6,184 bases of DNA from Acidobacteriaceae bacterium (GTDB taxonomy: Bacteria > Acidobacteriota > Terriglobia > Bryobacterales > Bryobacteraceae): positions 1 through 6,184 of the forward strand of contig JAFASD010000104.1 in assembly GCA_019244945.1 (NCBI GenBank), read 5' to 3'. The notes beneath the pieces were generated by a model. That model was not told where the DNA came from, made no database searches, and saw only the letters and a list, made by a program, of their open reading frames with translations. Within the stretch, counting starts at the first letter, position 1. Each line of letters opens with the position of its first letter. Shown in pieces: positions 4,655 through 6,184 of this stretch. Position numbers and translations under genes: made by a program.

Positions 4655-6184
4655 CTACTCGTTCCGAAGTGCCGCCATGGGATCGATCCAAGCTGCGCGC
4701 AAAGCTGGTCCGATGCATGCGAGCAGTGCGGTAATCGCGATCGCTCCTGCCACTAGCGCGAAGGTTGTCGGATCGCCCGCCTTTACGCCATACAGCATGT
4801 GGGACATGAGGCGAGTGAGCACGCTCGCCGCGACGAGGCCCCCACAGACTCCGACCAGCACCATGAGCATGCCTTGCTGGACGACCATTTGCAAGATTGA
4901 ACGCCGGGAAGCGCCGAGCGCGATGCGAATACCGATCTCCGGCGTGCGTTGCGCGACCAGATAAGCGATGACGCCGTAGATGCCAACGATCGCCAGGAGC
5001 ACGGCAGTTGCGGCGAAGACAACGAGCAGCGCCAGATTGAAGCGACGTGCCGCGACCGAGTTGGACAGTTCCTGCGCCAATGTTTGGACCTGGGACACGG
5101 GAACGTTTTTGTCGATGCTCGATATGGCTTTTCGAACTGTTTCCGCGATGGCCAGCGGATCTCGCGACGTGCGTAGTGCAATGCGCACTCCGCGCATGCC
5201 CGGTATCAACCGATAATCCGTGAAAACCTGCGGTGTAGATTCGACATCGAGCTGCACATCTTTGAAATCGGCGACTACGCCGGTGATGGTGGCATTCAGG
5301 AAAGATCCTTTAACGCGCCTTCCAATCACATCTGCACCCGCGCCTATTTGGCGGACGAAACTTTCGTTGACGACTGCATCATCCAGCATCTGGTCCGCCG
5401 GCGGCCAGCTTCCAGCAAGCAGCGGCATTCCGAGGGCCTTCAGGTAGCCAGTCGATACGTAACGAACGGGTCCACCGCCACGAGTGCCATGGAGCGGCCG
5501 AACTCCGACTACCTGCAACGGTTGGTTGAACTGTCCGCAGTCGATTCCGAAAGCCTCTACACCGGGCAGGTCGCTAAGCTTCTGAAACAGTTGTTGCAGA
5601 TAGACGTTCTGATTGGGCCACTGGCGATCATAGTGAGGACCAGCCAACGAAACACGCATCGTCAGGATTCGGTCGGGGTTGAGTCCGGGCGGATAGGATG
5701 TCATGCGCTGGAAGCTTCTCAGCATCAGCCCCGCGCCGATGAGTAGCACCATGGCTAGCGCTACCTCCACGGCCACCAACATGCTGCGCACACGCAACTG
5801 CGCCGTAGATGCCGACGAGCTACGCGCATCCAGTCTCAAGGCTTCGTCCAAATCACGCCGTGCAAAGGTCAAGGCAGGCGCTAAGCCAAACAGCAGGCCT
5901 GTCGCCAGCGAAATCAACAAGGCAAAGCTCATCACGAAGATGTCGATGTGAGCATCTTCGAGACGCGGTAGCGCGGGCGACCCGACACGTTGAATGATGG
6001 CGAGCGAACCAGCCGCCAGCGCAACTCCAGTCGCACCACCCAGCAATGCGAGCAACACGCTTTCTGCCAGAAACTGGCGGATGACACGTGCGCGGCCTGC
6101 TCCCACCGCGGCGCGAATGGCGATCTCGCGTTCTCGTGTAGAGGCGCGGGCTAATAGCAAGTTGGCGATGTTCGCCACGGCGAT
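4655..6184 (-). CDS. ADOP-type ABC transporter permease (MacB/FtsX), C-terminal 509 residues
   Basis: Inner-membrane permease of the acidobacterial duplicated orphan permease group: two FtsX-type membrane modules and MacB-like periplasmic domains in one chain, normally without an adjacent ATPase gene. The frame is open at base 6184 (I-A-V-A-N-I-A-N-L-L-L-A-R), so the N-terminus lies outside; the GTG at 6178 is internal. Residues 9-41 hold LLLARASTREREIAIRAAVG, the cytoplasmic motif after a membrane helix. Membrane segments are at about 40-66, 82-104 and 134-156; a MacB_PCD-like periplasmic domain spans about 165-375 (GYLKALGMPLLAGSW, VNESFVRQ, GRRVKG, ITGVVADFKD); then segments at about 382-410, 430-458 and 472-493. 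TPEIGIRIALGASRRSIL (414-431) repeats the first cytoplasmic motif, and IDPMAALRNE is the classic end. Family members are about 800-900 residues, so roughly 300-400 are missing. No ATPase gene is seen. Substrate unknown; macrolide export should not be assumed. Confidence 0.92.
   Translation of the reverse strand: MAVANIANLLLARASTREREIAIRAAVGAGRARVIRQFLAESVLLALLGGATGVALAAGSLAIIQRVGSPALPRLEDAHIDIFVMSFALLISLATGLLFGLAPALTFARRDLDEALRLDARSSSASTAQLRVRSMLVAVEVALAMVLLIGAGLMLRSFQRMTSYPPGLNPDRILTMRVSLAGPHYDRQWPNQNVYLQQLFQKLSDLPGVEAFGIDCGQFNQPLQVVGVRPLHGTRGGGPVRYVSTGYLKALGMPLLAGSWPPADQMLDDAVVNESFVRQIGAGADVIGRRVKGSFLNATITGVVADFKDVQLDVESTPQVFTDYRLIPGMRGVRIALRTSRDPLAIAETVRKAISSIDKNVPVSQVQTLAQELSNSVAARRFNLALLVVFAATAVLLAIVGIYGVIAYLVAQRTPEIGIRIALGASRRSILQMVVQQGMLMVLVGVCGGLVAASVLTRLMSHMLYGVKAGDPTTFALVAGAIAITALLACIGPALRAAWIDPMAALRNE

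Noticed and set aside
4494..4964. Plus-strand open frame spanning the end of the permease gene
   Set aside because: Most of it lies antisense to the conserved permease C-terminus, and the protein looks like shadow sequence.
2378..5000. Possible defence island based on the Uma2 nuclease-like protein
   Set aside because: Uma2 genes are scattered widely and in many copies; none of the neighbours is a recognised defence component, and the esterase and permease have ordinary family signatures.

Overview
The window looks like chromosomal DNA from an acidobacterium, probably of the Bryobacterales/Solibacter type. Three things suggest this. One is an orphan MacB/FtsX-type permease of the acidobacterial duplicated kind (ADOP). 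Another is a fragment resembling a multi-copy hypothetical family I remember from Solibacter-like genomes. The third is a Uma2 protein with the usual sequence seen in such genomes. This assignment is inference from gene content; there is no rRNA or marker gene here.

Layout: the left part (1-2343) reads on the plus strand. It holds the 3' end of a hypothetical gene that may be frameshifted near its end (1-411, with a protein-like tail in the next frame up to about 487), a secreted subclass B3 metallo-beta-lactamase (489-1370), and a secreted two-lobed retropepsin-like aspartic protease (1417-2343). The right part (2378-6184) reads entirely on the minus strand. In transcription order it holds the C-terminal 509 codons of the ADOP permease (6184-4655, entering from outside the window), an unrecognised 194-residue protein with a hydrophobic C-terminus (4564-3980), a secreted esterase of the Fes/esterase-D alpha/beta-hydrolase type (3912-2974), and a Uma2 family nuclease-like protein (2881-2378). 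The two blocks converge with only 34 bp between stop codons.

Function: most products are predicted to act at or beyond the inner membrane (lactamase, protease, esterase, permease). No shared pathway is visible, and the gaps (46-92 bp) allow but do not prove co-transcription. No RNA gene, CRISPR array, insertion sequence, attachment site or convincing terminator was seen. The least explained items are the 194-residue protein and the possible frameshift just upstream of the lactamase. I did not find a clearly new multi-gene system.
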